Shown piece after piece: positions 8,570 through 14,782 of a stretch of DNA of 15,230 nucleotides. This stretch comes from Clostridia bacterium (GTDB lineage: Bacteria; Bacillota_E; SLMV01; PUMD01), in assembly GCA_003563755.1 (NCBI GenBank), contig PWUB01000236.1:1-15230 (forward strand), in the 5' to 3' direction. Numbering within the stretch: position 1 is the first letter of the stretch; every line of letters starts with the position of its first letter. Below the pieces are notes generated by a model. It did not search any database, had not been told where the DNA came from, and saw only the letters and a program-made list of their open reading frames with translations. The position numbers and the translations under genes were made by a program.

Positions 8570-9505
8570 GTGGTAGCTTCTCCTGGTTCGGTATCAGTGC
8601 GGGCATACGCCAAGATCAACCTCGGACTCAGGGTTCTCGGATCCGCAGGCGACGGGTATCATCTCGTCAGCTCCCTCATGCAGCTGATCGACCTTCACGA
8701 TACCATGACCTTCCAGTTTCGCCCCGGGGGGGCTTCATCGTCGATGGTGATACAGTGCGATGACCCTCGAGTTCCCTCCGGGGATGAATCCGGCGACAAC
8801 CTCATCACCAGGGCCCTCAGGTCGGCGGGCGTATCGGCAGATGTGACCGTGCTTCTGCACAAGGGCATACCCGTTGGAGCAGGCCTGGGAGGGGGAAGCA
8901 GCGACGCAGCCGCAGCCCTCGTCGTGGCCGCAAGGGCACTGAAGGCGCCGGGACAGGTCGACTCCGTCTCGCCCGAGGAGTTGGCCTTTACCCTGGGTGC
9001 CGATGTACCCTTCTTTCTCGAGGGTGGCACCCGGGAGGCCACGGGTTGCGGAGAGGTGCTGAGACCCCTCCCCTTCCTGGGCCGCTTTCGTGTTCTGCTG
9101 ATGTGCCCCCCGGTACACGTGAGCACCGCCGACGTGTACCGAGCCTACGATAGGCTCACACCTTCCCCACAGACGACGCCCATGACGACGGCTGACGTGA
9201 CCGCCAGACTGTACCGTGGAGAGGTCCTCGAGGCGCTGTCCGGCATTCACAATGATCTGCAGGAGCCGGCCCTTCGATGCCATCCGGAGCTCGCCCGTTG
9301 GAGCGATGCCTTCTTGCGGGTGGTTAACAGGCCCGTCGTCATGACGGGCAGCGGATCATGTTTTTACACCCTTTATGGCAGGGACGAGGAGGGCTGTCAC
9401 GATGACATGGAGGCGCTGAGATCCCTGGAGGGTGCGGGAGCGCGGGTATTTGCGGCCTTGTTTCGGAGTGGGAGAGGATGGGAGTTCATCGAAAATGACA
9501 GCTGA
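8570..9505 (+). CDS. ispE: 4-diphosphocytidyl-2-C-methyl-D-erythritol kinase
   Basis: IspE phosphorylates CDP-methylerythritol with ATP in the non-mevalonate (MEP) isoprenoid pathway. The 311-residue protein is a GHMP kinase: AYAKINLGL near the N terminus with Lys15, the glycine-rich ATP loop PVGAGLGGGSSDAAAAL (101-117), GADVPFF with Asp145, and the C-terminal MTGSGSCFYTLY (258-269). Residues 1-10 before the conserved VRAYAKINL are slightly longer than usual. The GTG at 8570 has GGGGAG at 8556-8561 as its ribosome site. The end overlaps the next gene by 11 bases, indicating translational coupling. ispE followed by purR and spoVG is a conserved Bacillota order. No separate promoter was recognised in the 45-base gap after cphA, so it may be partly read through from there. 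Confidence 0.97.
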   Translation: MVASPGSVSVRAYAKINLGLRVLGSAGDGYHLVSSLMQLIDLHDTMTFQFRPGGASSSMVIQCDDPRVPSGDESGDNLITRALRSAGVSADVTVLLHKGIPVGAGLGGGSSDAAAALVVAARALKAPGQVDSVSPEELAFTLGADVPFFLEGGTREATGCGEVLRPLPFLGRFRVLLMCPPVHVSTADVYRAYDRLTPSPQTTPMTTADVTARLYRGEVLEALSGIHNDLQEPALRCHPELARWSDAFLRVVNRPVVMTGSGSCFYTLYGRDEEGCHDDMEALRSLEGAGARVFAALFRSGRGWEFIENDS

Positions 9506-10271
9506 TGATGTTAGTGTCAATGCGGTTATCCTGGCGGGAGCACTGAACGAGGGTTCACTGCAGGAGGTCTCCGGCGAAAAGTACGAGGCCCTGGTCCGCG
9601 TGAAGGATCGATGTCTGGCCCAGTACGTGATCGATGCCCTCCGCGAGTCGGCCCGCGTCCGGGATATCCTCCTGGTTGGTTTCCCCGAGTTCAGGGAGCG
9701 CCTCGATCTGGAGGGAGTACAGCTCGTTCCTGCGGGGGACAGTTTCCCTGCCAGCGTGAGAATGGGCCTCGAGATGAGCTCCGGTGCCGAGTATCTCCTC
9801 TTCGTGACCGACGACGTGCCCCTGCTTTCAGGATCCTGTGTGGATGAGTTAGTGCGGGAGTGTCTTGCCCGGGAGGGAGAGTTCTTCGTCCCGGTCGTCA
9901 CCAGGGAGGTGAGCGAGAGCAAGTACCCCCAGATCAAGCGAACCTTCGCTTCTCTCCGGGATGCGGAGGTTACCCTCGGCAACTGCTTCCTGGGCACCGA
10001 ACACAGCATCCGGCGGGTCTTGCCCGAGCTGCAGAGGTTCTACGAGGCGAGAAAGAGCGTGCTGCGCATGGCCCTGCTCCTGGGCCCCTGGTTCCTGCTG
10101 CGCCTGGTGACTCGCACCATGTCCGTGGGGTACGTGGAGAAGGTATTCCGACGGATCACGGGAGCCACGGGTGTGGCGGTTTTCTGCCAGCACCCCGAGA
10201 TCGCTCTCGATGTGGACCGCCCGGATCACGCCAGGGCGGTGGAGGATCTCCTTGGTGGTGATACTGAATGA
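9495..10271 (+). CDS. MobA/GlmU-like nucleotidyltransferase of unknown substrate
   Basis: A 258-residue protein with ATG 9495 overlapping the ispE stop and GGGAG about 10 bases upstream. It has a nucleotidyltransferase fold signature: VNAVILAGALNEG (8-20) at the nucleotide-binding loop position, EKYEALVRVKDRCLAQYVIDAL (the usual K-x-L-x-x-v-x-G-x-P-m-x-x-y-v region), a metal-binding TDDVPLL with Asp106/Asp107, and ALDVDRPDH (237-245) near the end supplying the second conserved Asp. The loop lacks the common GxGxR form, so it belongs to a divergent branch. Residues 188-206 (SVLRMALLLGPWFLLRLV) are strongly hydrophobic and may be a membrane-binding helix or a buried helix. Related genes sit between ispE and purR in several Bacillota. 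The sugar or cofactor acceptor is not known. Confidence 0.85.
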   Translation: MTADDVSVNAVILAGALNEGSLQEVSGEKYEALVRVKDRCLAQYVIDALRESARVRDILLVGFPEFRERLDLEGVQLVPAGDSFPASVRMGLEMSSGAEYLLFVTDDVPLLSGSCVDELVRECLAREGEFFVPVVTREVSESKYPQIKRTFASLRDAEVTLGNCFLGTEHSIRRVLPELQRFYEARKSVLRMALLLGPWFLLRLVTRTMSVGYVEKVFRRITGATGVAVFCQHPEIALDVDRPDHARAVEDLLGGDTE

Positions 10272-10276
10272 GAGGT

Positions 10277-10305
10277 TTGCTTCGCCGGCGCCTAGCGAAT
10301 ATTGT
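10277..10305 (+). promoter_or_regulatory. Possible purR promoter
   Basis: TTGCTT (10277-10282), a 17-base spacer and TATTGT (10300-10305) lie in the 93-base gap before purR. Hexamer matches are modest (3 and 4 of 6). The -10 lies inside the left half of the operator palindrome, an arrangement suited to repression. Confidence 0.5.
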
Positions 10306-10335
10306 ATAGACAGTGAGGGAACAATGTTCGCTCGT
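10291..10335 (+). promoter_or_regulatory. PurBox-like operator upstream of purR
   Basis: GCGAATATTGT (10295-10305) and ACAATGTTCGC (10321-10331) are inverted copies matching at 10 of 11 positions, 15 bases apart. On its own strand the right copy reads GCGAACATT, 8 of 9 to the core CCGAACWWT of the B. subtilis PurBox (AWWWCCGAACWWT); the left copy matches less well. Convergent orientation and spacing resemble B. subtilis PurBox pairs. It overlaps the candidate purR -10 and ends about 30 bases before the purR start, suggesting autoregulation. Confidence 0.68.
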
Positions 10336-10364
10336 GTACACCATTGGGTAAGGGGGACGACGGT

Positions 10365-11186
10365 TTGACTGAAAGATGGTCTCGTCCCATGCGGGTCGCC
10401 TACATAGTTAACTGTCTCGTCGGCAATCCCCGCAGGGTGTTCAGCCTCGGCGGTTTTGCCCGGGAGATGGAGGTCGCCAGGTCGACGGTCTCCGAGGATG
10501 TCTCGGTCATCAAGAAGGTTTTTCGTGCCGCCCGGTGCGGTGACGTGCAGACCCTGCCGGGTGCCACGGGGGGCGTGCGGCTGAACGTTCGTCCCTCTCC
10601 TGATCAGATCCGCTGCATCACCGAGACGCTGATCACCGAGCTGTCGGATCCGGGGCGCGTTCTGCCCGGCGGGTTTCTGTACATGACGGACATTATCTTC
10701 TCCCCTCGCTGGGCCGAGGCCATAGGAGCCTATTTCGCATGTCATTTCGAACCCCTCGAGCCCGACGGCGTTGCTACGATAGAAACCAAGGGTATACCTC
10801 TGGCCATGATGACGGCCAGGGCCCTCAACCTTCCCCTGGTGCTCATCAGGAGGGACGGCAGGGTGACGGAGGGCAGCTCGGTGAGCATCAACTACGTTTC
10901 GGGGTCATCGTCCCGTATTCAAACGATGTCGCTGCCTCGAAGGGCCGTGGATCAGAGCAGCTCGGTCATTATCATCGATGACTTCATGAGGGGCGGCGGT
11001 ACAGCGAAGGGGGCGTGCGACCTGCTGGCAGAGTTCGAGGTTGAAGTCCTCGGAGTGGGAGTTGTGGCTGCCACCGGAGCACCCGATAGAAAGCTGATGA
11101 AGGATTACGTGTCCCTGGTCGAAGTACACTTCGCCTCTGACGGAGCGCGAGTGGATGTTCATTCCACGGCGCCTCCTCTGAAATAG
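10365..11186 (+). CDS. purR: Purine operon repressor PurR, PRPP-binding
   Basis: Bacillota PurR represses purine synthesis genes by binding PurBox DNA; PRPP (and, in newer work, ppGpp) binds its phosphoribosyltransferase-like domain and tunes repression. The 273-residue protein has an N-terminal winged helix-turn-helix (about 8-75, with ARSTVSEDVSVIKKVF as the recognition region and LPGATGGV closing it). A PRT-like domain follows with TEGSSVSINYVSGSS (168-182), the conserved RIQTMSL and the PRPP loop IIDDFMRGGGT (203-213). The start TTG 10365 is preferred because AAGGGGG lies 8 bases upstream; an in-frame TTG at 10344 overlaps that site. Gene length is slightly below the B. subtilis protein. 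The PurBox-like palindrome upstream predicts self-control. The yabJ gene that follows purR in B. subtilis is missing; spoVG comes next. Confidence 0.96.
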   Translation: MTERWSRPMRVAYIVNCLVGNPRRVFSLGGFAREMEVARSTVSEDVSVIKKVFRAARCGDVQTLPGATGGVRLNVRPSPDQIRCITETLITELSDPGRVLPGGFLYMTDIIFSPRWAEAIGAYFACHFEPLEPDGVATIETKGIPLAMMTARALNLPLVLIRRDGRVTEGSSVSINYVSGSSSRIQTMSLPRRAVDQSSSVIIIDDFMRGGGTAKGACDLLAEFEVEVLGVGVVAATGAPDRKLMKDYVSLVEVHFASDGARVDVHSTAPPLK

Positions 11187-11199
11187 AAGGACTCTCCTG

Positions 11200-11228
11200 G
11201 CAGGATTTGCACGCCTACCATAGAATGG
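11200..11228 (+). promoter_or_regulatory. Sigma-H type promoter of spoVG
   Basis: GCAGGATTT (11200-11208) matches the sigma-H -35 consensus RNAGGAWWW at every position. After 11 bases ATAGAAT (11220-11226) matches RNNGAAT. Only the two final W positions fail (GG). spoVG of B. subtilis is a classic sigma-H gene with the same AGGATTT and GAAT elements. It lies in the 77-base gap between purR and spoVG, with transcription expected near 11234. Confidence 0.8.
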
Positions 11229-11263
11229 TACTTGGTAGAGGTGGCCGGGAGAGGAGGAGACCC

Positions 11264-11566
11264 ATGGACATCACCGAAGTGCGGATGCGACGCGTAGACG
11301 GCGGCCGGATCCGGGCCGTGGCATCTCTCACCTTCGACGATTGTTTCGTAGTGCACGAGATCAAGCTGGTTGAGGGTCGCGACAGCCAGATAGTGCTTTC
11401 CATGCCGAGCCGAAAGCTGCCCGGGGGCGAGCATATTGACATCGCCCATCCGATCAACTCCACGACGAGACACTACATAGAGGAGGAGCTGGCACAGGTG
11501 TATCAGGCGGCTGTCGCCGAGGGACGTAGGGAGTACCGCGCGGTCATGGGACCTGCGAGGGACTGA
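11264..11566 (+). CDS. spoVG: SpoVG, septation/sporulation RNA-binding regulator
   Basis: SpoVG is a small nucleic-acid-binding protein that affects asymmetric septation and sporulation in Bacillus and acts as a global regulator in several Gram-positive pathogens. The 100-residue product starts MDITEVRMRRV and contains the family core: VASLTFDDCFVVHEIKLVEG (about 19-38), FSMPSRK-type sequence here as LSMPSRKLPGGEHIDIAHPI, and a C-terminal helix with INSTTRHYIEEELAQVYQ. Length is close to the usual 85-100. ATG 11264 follows GAGGAGGAG at 11251-11259. The gene has a clear sigma-H type promoter and is followed by a stable hairpin before glmU. Confidence 0.97.
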   Translation: MDITEVRMRRVDGGRIRAVASLTFDDCFVVHEIKLVEGRDSQIVLSMPSRKLPGGEHIDIAHPINSTTRHYIEEELAQVYQAAVAEGRREYRAVMGPARD

Positions 11567-11573
11567 AGGACCG

Positions 11574-11604
11574 GGCACGGAGTCCGGCTCCTGGACTCCG
11601 TGCC
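11574..11604 (+). terminator. Stable hairpin between spoVG and glmU, no T-tract
   Basis: GGCACGGAGTCC (11574-11585) and GGACTCCGTGCC (11593-11604) form a perfect 12-bp stem with a 7-base loop, starting 8 bases after the spoVG stop. The sequence after it (GGGATCAACTTG) has no T run, so it would be at best a partial terminator, a pause or a 3'-end stabiliser. Confidence 0.5.
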
Positions 11605-11672
11605 GGGATCAACTTGCAGACAACTGCCTGGGGATAGAGAATATGTATGTGTCAGGAGAAAGGGTGAGCTGC

Positions 11673-13064
11673 ATGGGTACCTTCAAAGGGTTGATCCTGG
11701 CGGCGGGTCAGGGAACCCGCATGAAATCAACATCGCTCAAAGTTCTGCATCCCGTTATGGGAGTCCCTATGCTGCAGCTGGTGGTCGACGCAGTCGTCGA
11801 GGCCGGAATCGAGCGCCCCACGGTCGTCATCGGCTACCAGGGCGACCGCGTCCGCGAGGCCCTCGGGGATGGTGTAGAGTATGTGGTGCAGAAGGAGCAG
11901 CGGGGTACCGGGCACGCAGTCAGGTCGGCATCCGCTACCCTGGCCTCTGCTCGGGATGTGCTGGTTCTTCACGGCGACACACCCCTGGTGACGGGGGGCA
12001 TGCTGGAGAGACTCATGCGGCGCCACGTCGAGAGCGGTGCTGCGGCAACACTGCTGACGGCCGTGGTGGATGATCCCACCGGGCTGGGACGGGTGGTGCG
12101 GGACGAGGACGGTGAGCTGGTCGACATCGTGGAGGAAGCGGACGCATCCCACGCTGAGGCGGCCATACGGGAGATCAATACTGCCATAGCGTGTTTTCGA
12201 GCGCAACACCTGCTGGAGGTCCTCCCCCTGCTCAGCCCGGAGAACGTGCAGGGAGAGTACTACCTGCCCGACGTGTTCCCACTGCTCAGGCAGCAGGGCC
12301 TCACGGTACAGGTGGTGCAGGCACAGGATGCCCGCAGCGTGATGGGTGTGAACACCCGCGGGGAGCTGGCTGCCGCCACGGCGGCGATGCGAGAACGGAT
12401 CCTGGAGCGCATCATGGACCAGGGAGTCACGGTCATGGATCCCGCCACCACCTGGGTGTATCCGGAGGCCCGGGTAGGAAGGGATAGCGTGCTGCATCCC
12501 TTCACCACCCTCGAGGGGAGATGCCGCGTGGGCGCCCGGTGCCAGGTCGGTCCGATGAGCCATCTCATCGATGCGACGCTTCAGGACGAGGTGTGGGTCC
12601 GGTATTCTGTAGTGCAGGAGAGCACCCTGGAGAACGGAGTTACCGTCGGCCCGTATACGCACCTCAGACCCGGCAACCACATCTCCGAGGGGGCGAAGGT
12701 CGGAAACTTCGCCGAGGTGAAGAACTCCCGGGTGGGCCGGGGCAGTAAGCTTCCCCACCACAGCTACGTGGGCGATACCGATGTGGGCGAGGGAGTGAAC
12801 ATGGGCGCTGGCAGCATCACCGTTAACTACGACGGCAGGCACAAGCACCGGACAGTGATCGGCGACGGGGCGTTCATCGGATGCAACACTAACCTGATAG
12901 CTCCCATCACCGTCGGATCCCGGGCGTTAGTTGCGGCCGGTTCCACCGTCGACGGTGATGTTCCGCCGGATAGTCTGGCCGTGGCACGGAAGCGGCAGGT
13001 GAACAAGCAAGGATGGGTGCTGCGCCGTTTCCAGCAAGATGAGGACCAGGAGAGGGGAGAGTAG
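11673..13064 (+). CDS. glmU: Bifunctional UDP-GlcNAc pyrophosphorylase / GlcN-1-P acetyltransferase
   Basis: GlmU acetylates glucosamine-1-phosphate with acetyl-CoA and then transfers UMP from UTP to give UDP-GlcNAc, the precursor of peptidoglycan and other envelope sugars. The 463-residue length is normal. The N-terminal uridylyltransferase (about 1-230) shows LILAAGQGTRMKS (7-19), QRGTGHAV (76-83), GDTPLV with Asp102, and GEYYLPDVFPLL (194-205). The C-terminal left-handed beta-helix (about 255-445) consists of hexapeptide repeats and includes KLPHHSYVGD, where His362 aligns with the acetyltransferase catalytic His, then GAGSITVNYDG. ATG 11673 has AAGGGTGA at 11660-11667; an ATG at 11643 in frame lacks a ribosome site and the family start. 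The prs gene follows within 5 bases, so the two are co-transcribed. Confidence 0.98.
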   Translation: MGTFKGLILAAGQGTRMKSTSLKVLHPVMGVPMLQLVVDAVVEAGIERPTVVIGYQGDRVREALGDGVEYVVQKEQRGTGHAVRSASATLASARDVLVLHGDTPLVTGGMLERLMRRHVESGAAATLLTAVVDDPTGLGRVVRDEDGELVDIVEEADASHAEAAIREINTAIACFRAQHLLEVLPLLSPENVQGEYYLPDVFPLLRQQGLTVQVVQAQDARSVMGVNTRGELAAATAAMRERILERIMDQGVTVMDPATTWVYPEARVGRDSVLHPFTTLEGRCRVGARCQVGPMSHLIDATLQDEVWVRYSVVQESTLENGVTVGPYTHLRPGNHISEGAKVGNFAEVKNSRVGRGSKLPHHSYVGDTDVGEGVNMGAGSITVNYDGRHKHRTVIGDGAFIGCNTNLIAPITVGSRALVAAGSTVDGDVPPDSLAVARKRQVNKQGWVLRRFQQDEDQERGE

Positions 13065-13069
13065 TGAGG

Positions 13070-14032
13070 ATGGGTGAGAGCTACGGAAATCTGCAGATCT
13101 TCACCGGCAATGCCAACCCGCGGCTGGCGCAGGCGATCAGTGACAACATGGGCATCCCCCTGGCGGACGTGGTTGCGAATCGATTCAGTGACGGCGAGAT
13201 CAGGGTCATAATAGAGGAGAACGTCCGCGGAACGGACTCCTTCGTGATACAGTCGACCTGCCTGCCGGTGAACGATAGCCTCATGGAGCTGCTCATCATA
13301 ATCGATGCCCTGCGCCGGGCCTCGGCGAGGCGCATCACGGCGGTGATCCCCTACTATGGATACGGCCGCCAGGACAGAAAGACCCGCGGGCGGGAACCCA
13401 TAACCGCCAAGCTGGTTGCGAACCTCCTCGCACAAGCAGGGGCCGGAAGGATCCTGACGGTGGACCTGCACGCCGGACAGATCCAGGGCTTTTTCGATAT
13501 TCCTGTGGATCACCTGACGGGTATCGGTACCCTGGCGACTCACTTTGGCACCCTCGACTCCAGTGATATGGTCGTCGTGGCACCGGACACCGGTGCCGTC
13601 GCCCGGGCTCGTGACATGGCCAACCGTCTCAAGGCGACGATAGCCATCGTGGACAAGCACCGGCCCGAGGCCGGGGTGGCACATGCCCTCCACGTGATCG
13701 GCGACGTGAGCGGCAAGACGGCCCTGCTCCTCGATGAGATGATCGACACGGCGGGAACCATATGCGCGGCCGCGAAGGCCCTGCGGAAACACGGCGCGAG
13801 GAGGGTGCTCGCCGCTGCCACTCACGGTGTACTATCCGCTCCCGCCCTGCAGCGCCTGGCCGATGCCCCGATCGAGAAGGTGGTCCTAACCGATACGATC
13901 CCGGTGGACGAGCACCAGCTGGACAAGATCCGCGTCCTCTCGGTGGCACCGCTGCTCGGTGAGGCCATAAGGCGGATCCACGAGGATCGCTCCGTCAGCG
14001 ACCTGTTCGCCTCCGCCACCGAGGACGTTTGA
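13070..14032 (+). CDS. prs: Ribose-phosphate pyrophosphokinase (PRPP synthetase)
   Basis: Prs makes PRPP from ribose-5-phosphate and ATP, feeding purine, pyrimidine, NAD, His and Trp synthesis, and PRPP is the ligand of PurR encoded two kilobases upstream. The 320-residue protein carries FSDGEI (39-44), PYYGYGRQDRK (94-104), the signature VDLHAGQIQGFFDIPVD (131-147), the flexible-loop DKHRP with Lys196 and Arg198 kept (DKRRP is usual), and the PRPP loop DEMIDTAGT (222-230, normally DDMIDTAGT). The V(A/S)PD.G..ARA segment reads APDTGAVARA. These are mild departures that keep charge and catalytic positions. ATG 13070 is chosen, with AGGGGAG about 10 bases upstream; GTG 13064, overlapping the glmU stop, is an alternative with too short a spacing. 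Confidence 0.97.
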   Translation: MGESYGNLQIFTGNANPRLAQAISDNMGIPLADVVANRFSDGEIRVIIEENVRGTDSFVIQSTCLPVNDSLMELLIIIDALRRASARRITAVIPYYGYGRQDRKTRGREPITAKLVANLLAQAGAGRILTVDLHAGQIQGFFDIPVDHLTGIGTLATHFGTLDSSDMVVVAPDTGAVARARDMANRLKATIAIVDKHRPEAGVAHALHVIGDVSGKTALLLDEMIDTAGTICAAAKALRKHGARRVLAAATHGVLSAPALQRLADAPIEKVVLTDTIPVDEHQLDKIRVLSVAPLLGEAIRRIHEDRSVSDLFASATEDV

Positions 14033-14057
14033 CACGAGTTATTCCTGGGGGTAGGAT
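14029..14057 (+). promoter_or_regulatory. Promoter for rplY/ctc
   Basis: TTGACA (14029-14034, perfect consensus) overlaps the prs stop codon and is followed by 17 bases and TAGGAT (14052-14057, 4 of 6). Transcription would begin near 14064. The same bases also read GTTTGA (14027-14032), 16 bases, GGGTAG (14049-14054), close to a sigma-B pattern. This fits the stress control known for ctc in B. subtilis but is a weaker reading. Confidence 0.65.
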
Positions 14058-14089
14058 AGGCTGGGATCATGACAAGGAGAGGGTAGCTC

Positions 14090-14764
14090 ATGAAAAACGA
14101 AGTCACAGTCAGTGCGAGCCTGCGAACTCCGGGGCATCCCCGCCAGCTCAGGCAGGAGGGGTATGTTCCCGTCATCCTCTACGGAAGAAACACCGATACC
14201 GTTGCACTCAAGGTCAGCGAGTCTGAGATGGTCAGGGTGATGGTGGCGGGAGGAGAGCGCGGCCTCCTCAACCTCAGCATCAATGATACAGAAGAAGGGG
14301 AGCGGGTGGTGATGGTCCGTGAGATCCAGCGCGATCCGGTGGAGAGGACCATCCTGCACGTGGACTTTTACCAGGTTGACCTGGATCAGAAAATCACCAC
14401 CAGCGTGCCTCTGGACCTGCTCGGTGAGGAGGAGGCTACCAGCGGTATAGGTGTTCTGCAGCACGGCATCCGTGAGCTTCAAGTGCAGTGCCTCCCGGGC
14501 GACATACCGGAGAGCATCTCGGTGGACATCTCCTGGCTCGAGCTTGGAGACAGTATTACCGTGTCCGACGTGGACATACCGGAGGACATCGAGGTTCTCA
14601 GTGAGCCCACCGAGACCATCGTAACGCTGGTACAGCCGCGCCTGGAAGTCGATGAACCCGAGGAGGAAGAGGAGCTCCTCGACGAGGATCTCGAGCCCGA
14701 ACTCGTGGGCGAAGAGGAAGAAGAAGAGACCGAGGAGCCGCGGCCTGAGCCCGAGCAGTTCTGA
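14090..14764 (+). CDS. rplY: 50S ribosomal protein L25 / general stress protein Ctc
   Basis: L25/Ctc binds 5S rRNA in the large subunit; in B. subtilis Ctc is also a sigma-B stress protein. The 224-residue product is the long TL5 type: an L25 domain (about 1-92, with GYVPVILYGRN and the closing HVDFYQVD), a second beta-rich TL5 domain (about 98-184, with GVLQHGIRELQVQCLP and DIPE) and an unusually acidic tail (186-224) made mostly of Glu with some Asp and Pro. ATG 14090 follows AAGGAGAGG, a strong ribosome site. It has its own likely promoter after prs. The pth start lies 18 bases past its stop, giving the conserved prs-ctc-pth order. The gene name ctc is equally valid. Confidence 0.96.
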   Translation: MKNEVTVSASLRTPGHPRQLRQEGYVPVILYGRNTDTVALKVSESEMVRVMVAGGERGLLNLSINDTEEGERVVMVREIQRDPVERTILHVDFYQVDLDQKITTSVPLDLLGEEEATSGIGVLQHGIRELQVQCLPGDIPESISVDISWLELGDSITVSDVDIPEDIEVLSEPTETIVTLVQPRLEVDEPEEEEELLDEDLEPELVGEEEEEETEEPRPEPEQF

Positions 14765-14782
14765 GGAACGAGGTGAGACTGC

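Noticed and set aside
11614..11642. TTGCAG-17-GAGAAT as a glmU promoter
   Set aside because: Both hexamers match poorly (3 and 4 of 6) and the region is not otherwise promoter-like; it cannot be excluded but is not claimed.
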